DNA from: Mammaliicoccus vitulinus
Lineage (GTDB): Bacteria > Bacillota > Bacilli > Staphylococcales > Staphylococcaceae
Assembly (NCBI RefSeq): GCF_029024305.1
Contig: NZ_CP118974.1
Coordinates: 2,139,069-2,203,068, forward strand
DNA length: 64,000 nt
Direction: 5' to 3'
Below, one piece after another: positions 43,242 through 52,377 of this stretch (its first letter is position 1; every line of letters starts with the position of its first letter). The notes beneath the pieces were generated by a model, which was given only the letters and a program-made list of their open reading frames with translations, searched no databases and had not been told where the DNA came from. Both the position numbers and the translations under genes were made by a program.

Positions 43242-45284
43242 CTAGATGCTATTTCCTAGCACAATCATTTCATCATAATTGACAGACTCTCTTAATTTTA
43301 AAGCCATAGAACGGCTAATTTTACCTTCTTCAGTTAATTGATTAATCATTTCTCTTTGCATTCTTAAAGCGTAAATCTCCATTTCTGTATATACAGCTGT
43401 ATGATTACCTTTGAAATAGTCAGGTGTTAATCTTTCAACTTTATTTAAATAAGAATCACATACAATGCTCATTTCAAATGCATTATCATCATTCATTTCT
43501 TCAGTTAATCTCTTCACAACTTGGAAATGCACTTCTTTAGTAATAAATCTCATTTCTTTTAAGTTTGCTTCAATAGTAAGTGAACTTGTCGCATTGACGA
43601 ATGTTTTAATTCTTCTACGTCGAACAAACAACTTCAACATAAGTTTCCCTTTCGTATACAATGATGCATTCTTAAAGGTTGTTGAACGTTCTGTAATTTG
43701 TCTGTAATTATCAAATGTACTTTGTGAAATTTTATTGTCGCTAATTAACTTATCTAACGTTTTGAATTCTGTATCGATCGCGATTCTTTGCATGCGTTCT
43801 AGTTCTTTAATATCTTCATCTTTTTCGTCACTTTCTCTTAAAAATGACAGTTGCATATGATAGCTACGCGTAATTTTCCCATAAATATAGCTTGTTTCTT
43901 TACTATAAAATTCTTGTAAATACTCTAATGCACCTTCTATGAGCAATATTTTAGCTGCATTAAATGTTAATAAGCTTTGATCTTTAGGCTTAGCTTTAGG
44001 CGTTACAAACGGTAATACAATTTGAGCCAATACTAAACTGATTAAAATTACACCAGTAGCAATAAAGAGCAAATGATCTCTATAAAGAAAATTTGTATGC
44101 TCTGATAATTTAAACGGTAACATTAAAGCGATAGCCAATGAAATCGTACCGTGAACGCCACATATGGTCATAATAAATGCATATTTAAAGCGATTCGGTT
44201 TATCAATTTGAGATTGAGGCGCTATGTCTTTACCGCTATTTAACATTTTTGAAAATCTACTCTCAGGTAAGTAGAAATATGGGTATGAAATAAGCACCCA
44301 AATATACCTAAATATATAAACTAATGCGGCTACAAAAAGCGTCATGCCAATAACGTGAACGACTTCATGTTGTGGTTCTTTTAATATATTAAACATAACT
44401 TCTGGTATTAAGAAACCTAATAAAATAAATACAAATCCATTTAATAAGTAACTTAATAAATCCCAAGTATGATTATAAGTAACTTGTTCTTTTGTAGTTG
44501 CTTGGGCAATTCTATCCTTTTCAACACCATGAATTAATCCAGCGATAACAGCAGCAATAATACCTGATGAATGGAAAGTTTCTGCGACGATATATACTAA
44601 GAACGGCGTGATCACCTGTATAAACGTCAACATATTTCCATTATTAACACCATTTTTAGTTAGATAAACGCGTAGTTGAACTACTCCATAACCGAATATG
44701 AGCCCAACAATTGCGCCTCCGACTGCAGTGATAAGAAATTGACCAACCGCTCCAGATAATGAGAAAGATCCGCCTACTAATGCTGCTAATGCAATCTTAA
44801 ATGATAAGATACCTGCAGCATCATTTAATAAAGACTCTCCTCCTAGAATTGTCATGGAACCTTTTGGTAATAATTTTCCTTTTGCAATCGCTTGAACTGC
44901 TACTGCATCAGTTGGAGAAACAATTGCACCAATAGCAAAACATGCCGCTAGTGGTAGTTCAGGCCAAACTAAATGTAATAAGAATCCAACTCCGAGAACT
45001 GTTGTAAATACAAGTACAAGCGCCATAGACATAACTGGCTTTAAATACCTAGCCAAATGGACACGTGAAACTGAAATACCTTCTAAAAATAATAGTGGTG
45101 CAATAATACCAACCATAAACACTTCAGATTCAAAGTTTAATTCAACCGGTATCGGAGATAAGAAAATAACAAACCCGATAATAATCTGAACAAAACTTAA
45201 AGGAATTTTAGAAATGTAATGGTGGATAATTGAACTTAGGATAATTCCCATAATGAACCATAAGAACCCTTCAAATATGGCCAT
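43242..45284 (-). CDS. CPA1-type Na+/H+ antiporter
   Basis: A 680-residue cation/proton antiporter. About twelve membrane helices fill residues 1-410, with the ion-binding GAIVSPTDAVAVQAIAKG and ESLLNDAAGILSFKIAL motifs. A ~260-residue cytosolic tail follows (helical, with RESDEKDEDIKELERMQR). This layout matches NhaK/YjcE-like antiporters exporting Na+, K+ or Li+. GAGAGGAA precedes the ATG. Confidence 0.91.
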   Translation of the reverse strand: MAIFEGFLWFIMGIILSSIIHHYISKIPLSFVQIIIGFVIFLSPIPVELNFESEVFMVGIIAPLLFLEGISVSRVHLARYLKPVMSMALVLVFTTVLGVGFLLHLVWPELPLAACFAIGAIVSPTDAVAVQAIAKGKLLPKGSMTILGGESLLNDAAGILSFKIALAALVGGSFSLSGAVGQFLITAVGGAIVGLIFGYGVVQLRVYLTKNGVNNGNMLTFIQVITPFLVYIVAETFHSSGIIAAVIAGLIHGVEKDRIAQATTKEQVTYNHTWDLLSYLLNGFVFILLGFLIPEVMFNILKEPQHEVVHVIGMTLFVAALVYIFRYIWVLISYPYFYLPESRFSKMLNSGKDIAPQSQIDKPNRFKYAFIMTICGVHGTISLAIALMLPFKLSEHTNFLYRDHLLFIATGVILISLVLAQIVLPFVTPKAKPKDQSLLTFNAAKILLIEGALEYLQEFYSKETSYIYGKITRSYHMQLSFLRESDEKDEDIKELERMQRIAIDTEFKTLDKLISDNKISQSTFDNYRQITERSTTFKNASLYTKGKLMLKLFVRRRRIKTFVNATSSLTIEANLKEMRFITKEVHFQVVKRLTEEMNDDNAFEMSIVCDSYLNKVERLTPDYFKGNHTAVYTEMEIYALRMQREMINQLTEEGKISRSMALKLRESVNYDEMIVLGNSI

Positions 45285-45302
45285 AGAATTCCTCTCTTCT
45301 AT

Positions 45303-45740
45303 TTAAAATAACTTTTTACGCATAATAATTTTTTCAACTTCATAGTCCATCGATTCATTAATATGAATCATATTTTTATTGTGAGCATGGACAGTTGAAA
45401 CTATGGTATATGCACCCATTTGTTGTGCCCACATTTCTATCTCTTGCTTTAATTTTTTAGCGATACCTTTCTTTCTATTACTTTCAATGACAAGAAGATT
45501 ATAAATTTTAACTTCTTTATCCTTATCATCAAATTTAGCCCATATAAAACCAACACAATCACCTTGCATAAAAGCACCAATTAATACACTTTTCTCATGT
45601 TCAAGTGAACGCTTGATAGCCTCATATTCTAGCGTTATAGCCAGTTTCATACTTTGTTTTTCATCTTTAAAAGATTCAGCAGCCATTTGGCTTACTTTAT
45701 AAATATTCGCATCATCTTTTATACATTTCGTTTCAAACAT
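45303..45740 (-). CDS. GNAT family N-acetyltransferase
   Basis: A ~145-residue GNAT protein. VKIYNLLVIESNRKKGIAKKLKQEIEMWA (in outline) holds the acetyl-CoA-binding loop RKKGIAKKL, and HIHINESMDYEVEKI-like sequence ends the fold. The ATG at 45740 is eight bases after AGGTGG. A GTG at 45752 overlaps that site. It lies 18 bp before the antiporter... in gene order it is upstream of the antiporter on the same strand only by position, with no overlap. Acceptor unknown. Confidence 0.8.
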   Translation of the reverse strand: MFETKCIKDDANIYKVSQMAAESFKDEKQSMKLAITLEYEAIKRSLEHEKSVLIGAFMQGDCVGFIWAKFDDKDKEVKIYNLLVIESNRKKGIAKKLKQEIEMWAQQMGAYTIVSTVHAHNKNMIHINESMDYEVEKIIMRKKLF

Positions 45741-45752
45741 TATTCTACCCAC

Positions 45753-46514
45753 CTAATTATTATCGATTAATAATTTAATTGCCAAAATAAATATAATGAT
45801 AAACATAATGATTTTTAATTTCTTTTCAGGTAACGAAACCGTCAAACGACCGCCAATAAAACCACCTAAACCTGAACCTAGTGCCAAACTAATTGCAAAT
45901 GGCCAATTAACATAACCTTGAAAAATAAATACAAAAGTGGATAAAGATAAGTAAATCGTTATTACCAAAGTCTTCATGCACTGAACTTCGGCATAATTTA
46001 ATTTAGGTATAATTAAATTTAAAGCGATAATAAATAAAAAACCTACAGCAGCTTGAACTACACCACCGTATATACCTAGCGCTAGAAATACAATTATTAG
46101 AAGAACTATTCTAAAAGTAGATAGTTTTTCAGTTTGTTTACTAGCATCTTTCCATCTTGTTGGAACAATCATAACGATTAAAACGAGAAGCATAATAATA
46201 CCTAACATGCGGTTGAAAATAGCATCTGGGAGATTAATTGCATAATGCACACCAATAAAAGATCCAATAATAGCAGGTATACTCAACATAAGACTTAACT
46301 TCACATTGCGCATTCCTTTTATGTAAAATACATATAACCCTATTACGTTTTGAACTAATATGGCAACCCTATTCGAAGCGTTCGCAACTGTAGTAGGTAA
46401 TCCAAAAAATATGAGTAATGGTAGCACAATTAAAGATCCACCAGCCGAAACAATGTTAATCGTTCCAGCAAAAATACCTACTAAAAATACAATAAATAAT
46501 GTCATGATCTCCAA
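45753..46514 (-). CDS. TSUP family transporter (TauE/SafE)
   Basis: A ~253-residue membrane protein of the sulfite/organosulfonate exporter family. GIFAGTINIVSAGGSLIVLPLLI at the N-terminus and GLGGFIGGRLTVSLPEKKLK near the end (both in outline) are the two repeat signatures. Seven or eight helices are seen. Start choice is unsure: TTG at 46514 lies seven bases after AGGTGG, whereas ATGs at 46505 and 46532 have poor spacing. It is 12 bp upstream of the GNAT gene and on the same strand. Confidence 0.82.
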   Translation of the reverse strand: MEIMTLFIVFLVGIFAGTINIVSAGGSLIVLPLLIFFGLPTTVANASNRVAILVQNVIGLYVFYIKGMRNVKLSLMLSIPAIIGSFIGVHYAINLPDAIFNRMLGIIMLLVLIVMIVPTRWKDASKQTEKLSTFRIVLLIIVFLALGIYGGVVQAAVGFLFIIALNLIIPKLNYAEVQCMKTLVITIYLSLSTFVFIFQGYVNWPFAISLALGSGLGGFIGGRLTVSLPEKKLKIIMFIIIFILAIKLLIDNN

Positions 46515-46648
46515 GAGTTCACCACCTGTCATATTTAATAATATCGGAAAATTAATCATCTGTAAAAAGGATGAACCTCAAATTAGTAATGTTTTATTAT
46601 AAAATACTTGTTAAAATGAATTTAATGAACAAAGAAAGGATAACGCTG

Positions 46649-47332
46649 ATGAAAAAATCAACACGCGACCTTATAATTGAGAACAATGTAAAACGTTTAA
46701 GACTGAATAGTCACGACAGAGAAGTCTACGAAAATTACATAACATACGTACGCGCCAACTTAAGTATTAACGAATATGATTCAGAAAAAATGTTACTAAA
46801 CATTTTGAACCATTTACTAAGCGCAGAAAAAGATGGCATGCATGCAATGGAGTTCTTTGATCATAACCCAAAACAACATGCAGATAACTTAATCAAAAAC
46901 ATGCCTAACCGCACATTCCAAAATATCTTTAAATTTATAGGATTACATATATTAATATTGTTAGGCATATTTTCATTTATAAGAGGATTTACAGGATTCT
47001 TTACCCAAATAGAATACACCTATCTATATACATTTCTCATAACATTTATAACAGGCTTTACGATGATATTTATTTTTATATGGATGATATTCAAAGTAGT
47101 ACAAATAAGGATATACAGCGAATCTAATTGGACGACACTCATAACAAACATTTTAATATGTGGAGTGCTCGTACTAACGATATTAGCCTTTTATTTACCA
47201 GGATTCTATTTACAACTAGGACCTAAAATTCATATATTCAATTGGGCTTATATTATAATTTCATTCATACTCACACCATTAGGACTGTATATAGACCATC
47301 ATCGAAAAATAGATCAACCCGATACAAGGTAG
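46649..47332 (+). CDS. Membrane protein, paralogue of the PadR-linked DUF1129/HAAS-like protein
   Basis: A ~227-residue protein. The N-terminal cytosolic region (TRDLIIENNVKRLRL, then REVYENYITYVRANLSI) aligns with the protein at 13058 (TKQLIDENNEKRKQL, EVYEDFLLYVRTDLRV). Four membrane segments follow (~93-215). Unlike the other copy it has no PadR gene beside it. The ATG at 46649 has AAAGGA. An earlier in-frame ATG at 46571 is rejected. Function unknown. Confidence 0.72.
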   Translation: MKKSTRDLIIENNVKRLRLNSHDREVYENYITYVRANLSINEYDSEKMLLNILNHLLSAEKDGMHAMEFFDHNPKQHADNLIKNMPNRTFQNIFKFIGLHILILLGIFSFIRGFTGFFTQIEYTYLYTFLITFITGFTMIFIFIWMIFKVVQIRIYSESNWTTLITNILICGVLVLTILAFYLPGFYLQLGPKIHIFNWAYIIISFILTPLGLYIDHHRKIDQPDTR

Positions 47333-47362
47333 TATTTCAGGCTTTATAGCCAAAAAAATCTT

Positions 47363-47459
47363 ACGATTTTGAAAGTGCATGCTTGCCTGGGGGTATGGTT
47401 CGAGCCTGTAGTCTCTCACTCATACTATTCCCCCGGGCGTCAGCACTTTACAAAATCGT
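47363..47459. repeat. palA palindromic repeat, copy 5
   Basis: ACGATTTTGAAAGTGC and GCACTTTACAAAATCGT arms, core in the GCATGCTTGCC orientation. The flank AATCTTACGATTTTGAAAG is identical to copy 4. It opens composite repeat region 2. Confidence 0.92.
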
Positions 47460-47509
47460 GGAGGATAATCCAAGCGAAATTAGGGTTACAGTGTTCAATG
47501 AGCTCTTCT

Positions 47510-47570
47510 GATAAAGCGCACCAAGACTCAGAAGATATCGTGCGACTCCGGTAAATTCTAAAATACATAA
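47510..47570. repeat. Single 51-bp-family unit in composite region 2
   Basis: AAAGCGCACCAAGACTCAGA and AGATATCGTGCGACTCCGG match the repeat at 39281, here in one copy. The upstream TCCAAGCGAAATTAGGG and downstream CTAAAATACATAAATTG match region 1. Confidence 0.88.
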
Positions 47571-47603
47571 ATTGTTTTAGCTTTAATGGCTACCAGTATA
47601 AGA

Positions 47604-47648
47604 AAAAGAGCGTAAATTCCTATTTATTTAAGGATTTACGCTCTTTCA
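47604..47648. terminator. GAGCGTAAATTC-family hairpin, in composite region 2
   Basis: AAAGAGCGTAAATTC pairs with GGATTTACGCTCTTT. It lies at the same place in the composite as 39725-39775. Confidence 0.82.
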
Positions 47649-47686
47649 CGTTAATCTAGTATGTTAATGTCCCAGTCATCTTTTTG

Positions 47687-47932
47687 CTATTTATCATGTG
47701 GACCGCGACTTGATAAATTCAATGGCTCTATTTATCATGTGGACACTGACTTGATAAATTCCACAGCTCTATTTATCATGTGAGCCATGACTTGATAAAT
47801 TCAACGGCTCTATTTATCATGTGGAGCCTGACTTGATAAATTCAACAGCTCTATTTATCATGTAGAACCTGACTTGATAAATTCAATGGCTCTATTTATC
47901 ATGTGGGCACTGACTTGATAAATTCTGGGTAA
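47687..47932. repeat. Array of six 41-bp TTATCA/TGATAA hairpin units
   Basis: Units start at 47687, 47728, 47769, 47810, 47851 and 47892, with the same arms and period as the array at 39811. Loop variants differ from those of region 1. The array lies between two convergent genes. Confidence 0.93.
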
Positions 47933-47969
47933 ATCAAACGAAGACACTATGTATTTCAGACCGATCATT

Positions 47970-48533
47970 TTATAACACTAATATTCCTATAAAAAGAATC
48001 ACAAAGAGTACAAATGTTTCTATATTAATAAATATAACATTGGGCTTGATGCCTTTTCTTTGTTTGCTTACATAATATATTAAAATGTTCATATAATAAA
48101 TAACTAATAATCCCCATAATAAAGTAATTGTTCCCATGATATAATTTTGATTTTGAACGAACAATAATCCTAAGCTCAATAACCAAATTGATTTCATTAT
48201 ATTACTCATTATTTCTAATGGACCTGATACAATTTTAAATATTTTATCCACTATTTCATCATTTAATAATTGTGTGGCATATAAAATATCACAAATTACT
48301 TGTAGAAACATAGATAAGCACATTATTAAAATAAATAACAAACCTATTACCAGTGCAAATACATTCAAATATCCATGTAACTTTTCGAAATAAATAATTG
48401 GTACCTGGCTAAAACAAATAAAAATTAATACAAACATAAAGTGAATAAGTATAAATTTCTTATTTAAAATGAGTTGCTTTGAAAATATCATTAACCCTAT
48501 ATAAATAATTAGTCCTAACAACACAATCTCCAT
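47970..48533 (-). CDS. Hypothetical membrane protein
   Basis: A 187-residue protein made of about six hydrophobic helices with few charged residues. A polar segment around NDEIVDKIFKIVSGP (near residue 90) separates two halves. No family is recognised. The ATG at 48533 has AAGGAGCTAGAGCG upstream. It follows the acetyltransferase by 14 bp and is probably co-transcribed. The AT-rich codon use looks typical of this window. Confidence 0.62.
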   Translation of the reverse strand: MEIVLLGLIIYIGLMIFSKQLILNKKFILIHFMFVLIFICFSQVPIIYFEKLHGYLNVFALVIGLLFILIMCLSMFLQVICDILYATQLLNDEIVDKIFKIVSGPLEIMSNIMKSIWLLSLGLLFVQNQNYIMGTITLLWGLLVIYYMNILIYYVSKQRKGIKPNVIFINIETFVLFVILFIGILVL

Positions 48534-48547
48534 AACGCTCTAGCTCC

Positions 48548-49075
48548 TTAAAAGTTTTCATTCACAATTGCATATAAGTAATGATCTTTCCATTCTCCAT
48601 TGATTCTTACATTTGCTCTGTTTAAGCCTTCTCTTATCATACCTGCTTTTTCTAATACTTTAACCGACCCTATGTTTGTTGGTTGCACGCCTGCTTCAAC
48701 TCTATGAAATCCTAACTCATTAAATGCAATTTTGATAACTTCTTTTGCTGCGTATGTGGTAATACCTTTGCCATTATATGCTTGGTCTAATGCATACCCC
48801 ATCATGCAACTTTGGATATTATGTCTTACGACTGCGAACAAATCGATTGTACCGATTATTTTATTTTCTTCAATTTGAACAATAACGTAATGGTACCCGT
48901 CATCGTTTTTCATATCTTGTAATTGTTTATCTATATTTTTTCTATAATTATATAGTTGGTAGTCTGCATTTTTACGATCTGCTGCTGAATAGGTTTCAAA
49001 TAGCGTTCTATTTCTAATATCCAAATCTAAAAGTTCGTTTGCATCTTGTATTTTGACTGGTCGAATTTCAATCAT
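48548..49075 (-). CDS. GNAT family N-acetyltransferase (RimJ-like)
   Basis: A ~175-residue acetyltransferase. IEIRPVKIQDANELLDLDI, GYALDQAYNGKGITTYAAKEVI with the acetyl-CoA loop, and GFHRVEAGVQPTNIGSVKVLEKAGM (in outline) identify the RimJ/RimL group. The ATG at 49075 has GGGGGTG upstream. A longer frame from 49114 lacks a site. Confidence 0.87.
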   Translation of the reverse strand: MIEIRPVKIQDANELLDLDIRNRTLFETYSAADRKNADYQLYNYRKNIDKQLQDMKNDDGYHYVIVQIEENKIIGTIDLFAVVRHNIQSCMMGYALDQAYNGKGITTYAAKEVIKIAFNELGFHRVEAGVQPTNIGSVKVLEKAGMIREGLNRANVRINGEWKDHYLYAIVNENF

Positions 49076-49133
49076 GGTGCACCCCCGATTAATATTTATA
49101 ATCTTAGTATACACATCCAGAGAAAAAACCTAT

Positions 49134-49180
49134 AAAAAAAGGCATTTATTATAATTTCAACTTAATTATAATAAATACCT
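49134..49180 (-). terminator. Terminator of the amino-acid ABC operon
   Basis: GGTATTTATTATAATTAAG pairs with CAACTTAATTATAATAAATG-like sequence as a long AT-rich stem, followed on the minus strand by CCTTTTTTT. It lies 7 bp past the permease stop. Confidence 0.85.
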
Positions 49181-49186
49181 CGATTT

Positions 49187-49900
49187 TTATGTTTGATATA
49201 AGTATTTCCCAACTCTTGATTCCATTTTCCCGAAGATCCATTCGAATACAAGAGCCATCATCCAGTAAATTGCGCTAGCGATGATGTACACTTCTACAAA
49301 TCTGTAACCATCATTTGCTATAATTTGACTAATTGCTAATATTTCAGTTACTTGTACAACAAATGCGATTGCTGTACCTTTTATTAAAGCTATAAATTGA
49401 TTACCTAAATTTGGTATAGCGTATCCTATAGCTTGTGGGATCACAATTCTCGTCAAGATATGTCGTCTTTTTAGTCCAACGGTAACAGCCGCTTCTATTT
49501 GTGATTCGTCTACACTTTTCAATCCACTGCGCATGACTTCTGTTAAGTACGCTGCTGAATGCAAAGTAAATACGAAGAGTACAATCATTAATGGATGAGC
49601 ACCATCAGGATCTAAATTCGTCTGCAAAACGTTATTAAGCCATTCTATGATGATCGGCGTCCCATAATAAAAAGCGAATAACTGAACAATGAGCGGTGTT
49701 GATCTAAAGAATGAAACAAATACGACGATAAGTTGATTGATAACAGGTAGTTTTCTTTTTCGAATTAGAGCAAATATGGTTCCTATAACTAATCCGAAGA
49801 CCATACTGATTACCGCGATTAATAATGTTGTTGGAACACCTTTTAAAATATCCCCAACGTGTTCATACATAAAAGGAAAATCTATAGCCACATTGCTCAC
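49187..49900 (-). CDS. Amino-acid ABC transporter permease (cystine type)
   Basis: A 237-residue HisM/GlnP-type permease with five membrane helices. The N-terminal GVPTTLLIAVISMVFGLVIG and the coupling EAA loop (EAAVTVGLKRRHILTRIVIPQAIG in outline) are typical. It overlaps the second permease gene by 4 bp. With the two permeases, binding protein and ATPase, the set resembles cystine/polar amino-acid importers of the TcyLMN type. The divergent MetY-like gene strengthens a sulfur link, which is still inference. Confidence 0.87.
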   Translation of the reverse strand: MSNVAIDFPFMYEHVGDILKGVPTTLLIAVISMVFGLVIGTIFALIRKRKLPVINQLIVVFVSFFRSTPLIVQLFAFYYGTPIIIEWLNNVLQTNLDPDGAHPLMIVLFVFTLHSAAYLTEVMRSGLKSVDESQIEAAVTVGLKRRHILTRIVIPQAIGYAIPNLGNQFIALIKGTAIAFVVQVTEILAISQIIANDGYRFVEVYIIASAIYWMMALVFEWIFGKMESRVGKYLYQT

Positions 49901-50592
49901 CTCGTTTGTTCAGTTTGATAGGGTATATTATACTTTTTCTCTAAAAGCATAACGGTAAATTCTACGATGATACAAATAATCCAATAAATCATACATATCG
50001 CCACATATACTGGAAACATGCCTAACCCGTAATTATTTCCTATAATTAAATTAACTTGTCCCATCATGTCTATTAGTCCAATAGTAAATGCGAGTGACGT
50101 ATCTTTAATTAATTCAATCACTTGATTACCAATGTTTGGCAAACTATTTCTAAATCCTTGTGGAATGATAATGCGCGTTAAAATGACTCTATCACTTAAA
50201 CCAACTGTTTTACCCGCTTCTATTTGTCCTTTATCAACTGAATTATATCCTGCTCTCATTACTTCAGATAAGTATGAACCAGTGTGCAGTGTAAAGGTCA
50301 GTATGACGAAAAATAAACGACTAAAATGATTGATATCAATATAAATCCATTGCAAGACAATAGGCAATGCAAAATACACTAAAAACAATTGCAAAATAAG
50401 CGGTGTACTTCTTACAAACGAAACATACAATTTCACAAATTGACTTAATATCGGTACTTCTTTTATTCTTATAACCGCCAAAATAAGTCCTAGTACTAAA
50501 GCTAATAGAAGGGAAATAATCGTGATAAATAATGTAATAGGTAGTTTATCTAAAATTTGCATAAACAAATCTGGCCATGTTGTCGTCCCCAT
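49897..50592 (-). CDS. Amino-acid ABC transporter permease (cystine type)
   Basis: A 231-residue permease, paralogous to its downstream neighbour. LPITLFITIISLLLALVLG opens the domain. The EAA-type loop is IEAGKTVGLSDRVILTRIII, and GFRNSLPNIGNQVIELIKD follows. Five helices are predicted. It lies 11 bp after the binding-protein gene. The two permeases would form a heterodimer in the membrane. Confidence 0.87.
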   Translation of the reverse strand: MGTTTWPDLFMQILDKLPITLFITIISLLLALVLGLILAVIRIKEVPILSQFVKLYVSFVRSTPLILQLFLVYFALPIVLQWIYIDINHFSRLFFVILTFTLHTGSYLSEVMRAGYNSVDKGQIEAGKTVGLSDRVILTRIIIPQGFRNSLPNIGNQVIELIKDTSLAFTIGLIDMMGQVNLIIGNNYGLGMFPVYVAICMIYWIICIIVEFTVMLLEKKYNIPYQTEQTR

Positions 50593-50603
50593 ATTTCTCC
50601 TCC

Positions 50604-51431
50604 TTATAAGCGATCTTTAATATCATTCAATGAATCTTTGTCATCAAACACATTAAAGCTAAACCATTTTTTCGATAACTGCTCAAGCGAGCCATCTTCT
50701 TTTAATTCTTTTGTTGCTTTATCAATATCTTTTTGTAATCGCGTATTTTTCTTGTTATATAGAACGTGAATGGACTCTTTTGAAACAACGCCACCTACTT
50801 TAACATCCGCATTTAATTCTTTTTGAATCGCTTGATAAGTTGTTAAATTCAAGAACATCGCGTCTCTACGTTTTGATTCAATCATTTTAAAGTTTTCACC
50901 ATTAGATACTTTATGAATTTCATCAATATCTATCGGTTGTTTATGCGACTTATTATATCCAGTAAGAATTGAATACAATCCACCACTCGGCGCCATTGGT
51001 GTCAGCCTTTTGTTATGTAAATCATCTAATGATTCAATATCATGAGTGTCGTTATGTACGATAAGCGTCGTTAAAGAATATACATAAGGTTCTTTTTGAT
51101 ATAAAAACTTCTGTTCTCGTTCTGGTGTTTTGAAGAACCAATTGATACCCATATCAAATTTGCCTACACCGATACCTACCACGTTAGACTCTTCCTCACC
51201 AAATTCATATTGAAAATCATATTGTGGTAACTTCTTTTCAAGCATTTTCATATAATCCATATCGTATCCAATAGGATTATTATCGCTATCTGTATATAAA
51301 AATGGCGGATTAACTTCCGCTGACAATGCCACTTTAATTACTTTTTTATGATCATTTTCTTTCGTAATGGGTCCGCAACCAGATAATGAAATGATTAACA
51401 AACTTACAATTAAGAATTTAATATACCTCAT
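50604..51431 (-). CDS. Amino-acid ABC transporter substrate-binding lipoprotein
   Basis: A 275-residue class-3 solute-binding protein. The signal peptide ends LSGC with lipid-modified Cys19. VNPPFLYTDSDNNPIGYDMDYM is the ligand-site start in outline, and VGIGVGKFDMGINWFFKTPERE matches the family pattern. Cystine or another polar amino acid is the likely ligand because of the neighbouring genes. It sits between the ATPase and permease genes. Confidence 0.88.
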   Translation of the reverse strand: MRYIKFLIVSLLIISLSGCGPITKENDHKKVIKVALSAEVNPPFLYTDSDNNPIGYDMDYMKMLEKKLPQYDFQYEFGEEESNVVGIGVGKFDMGINWFFKTPEREQKFLYQKEPYVYSLTTLIVHNDTHDIESLDDLHNKRLTPMAPSGGLYSILTGYNKSHKQPIDIDEIHKVSNGENFKMIESKRRDAMFLNLTTYQAIQKELNADVKVGGVVSKESIHVLYNKKNTRLQKDIDKATKELKEDGSLEQLSKKWFSFNVFDDKDSLNDIKDRL

Positions 51432-51441
51432 TTCTTACCTC

Positions 51442-52188
51442 CTACGACCCAACAGTTGATGTTAAACGACTTAAAAATCTTCTTGTACGTTCAGATGAAG
51501 GATTATCTATTACAGATTCAGGTGTGCCTCTTTCAATAATTTCTCCATTATCCATAAATAAGACTTGGTCAGATACTTCTTTAGCAAACTGAATTTCATG
51601 TGTCACAATGACCATCGTTCTACCTTCACTGGCAATCTCTTGAATAATATTTAACACACCTTGAACTGATTCAGGATCTAATGCTGAAGTCGGCTCATCT
51701 AATAAAAGCACTTCCGGTTCGATACTTAATGCTCTAACGATACCTACACGTTGTTGCTGACCGCCAGACAATTGTACTGGATAAGCATCTGCTTTATCTT
51801 CCAGTGAAACTTTCTCTAAATATTTCATAGCTTTCGCATTCGCTTCTTTTTTATTCATACCTTGCCCATATATCAAACCTTCAGTGATATTTTCTAAAAT
51901 GGTACGATTTTTAAAAAGATTATAATGTTGAAATACCATTGCTGATTGACTTCTTAAACGCGTGATATCTTGTTTATTAAAATTCTCAATATTAAACAGC
52001 CTATTTCCTAACTCAATGACACCTTTATAAGGTGTTTCAAGCATATTCAAACTTCTTAATAAAGTGGTTTTCCCTGAACCGCTCGGCCCTATAATCGTTG
52101 TAACGGTCCCCGTTTCTTGTTCAAAACTAATACCTTTCAAAATCTCATTAGTATCGAACCTATGATGCAATCCTTCAACATTAATCAA
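51442..52188 (-). CDS. Amino-acid ABC transporter ATP-binding protein
   Basis: A ~248-residue ATPase of the GlnQ/TcyN type. Walker A GPSGSGKTTLLRSL, Q-loop FQHYNLFKNRTILENI, signature LSGGQQQRVGIVRAL, Walker B VLLLDEPTSALDPE and switch His VTHEIQFAKEV. Start: TTG at 52188 is six bases after a GGAGTG site and begins the fold (INVEGLHHRFD). The longer frame to 52239 has no support. It is the first gene of a four-gene operon divergent from the MetY-like gene. Confidence 0.9.
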   Translation of the reverse strand: MINVEGLHHRFDTNEILKGISFEQETGTVTTIIGPSGSGKTTLLRSLNMLETPYKGVIELGNRLFNIENFNKQDITRLRSQSAMVFQHYNLFKNRTILENITEGLIYGQGMNKKEANAKAMKYLEKVSLEDKADAYPVQLSGGQQQRVGIVRALSIEPEVLLLDEPTSALDPESVQGVLNIIQEIASEGRTMVIVTHEIQFAKEVSDQVLFMDNGEIIERGTPESVIDNPSSERTRRFLSRLTSTVGS

Positions 52189-52319
52189 CCCATTCACTCC
52201 CGAACAAAATATTAAGTTGAATTTATCACAACTATTCATATAAGTAAAGTCGGTTTTGATTTAAAATCCTATATTCTCGCTTTTCACAAAATTTTCTTAT
52301 CTTTTTACTCGGATTAGAT

Positions 52320-52350
52320 TGAATTTTAAAAATTGTCTGACTATAATGGC
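52320..52350 (+). promoter_or_regulatory. Candidate metY promoter (-10 TATAAT)
   Basis: TATAAT at about 52343 lies ~35 bp before the start. No good -35 is visible 17 bp upstream, so an activator may be needed. I saw no SAM-I or T-box leader in the short gap to the divergent operon. Confidence 0.4.
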
Positions 52351-52377
52351 ATATATAACTTAAGGAGGTTTTTATTT

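Noticed and set aside
52189-52377. SAM riboswitch or T-box upstream of the MetY-like gene
   Set aside because: The gap to the divergent operon is under 200 bp and no conserved SAM-I or T-box core was seen.
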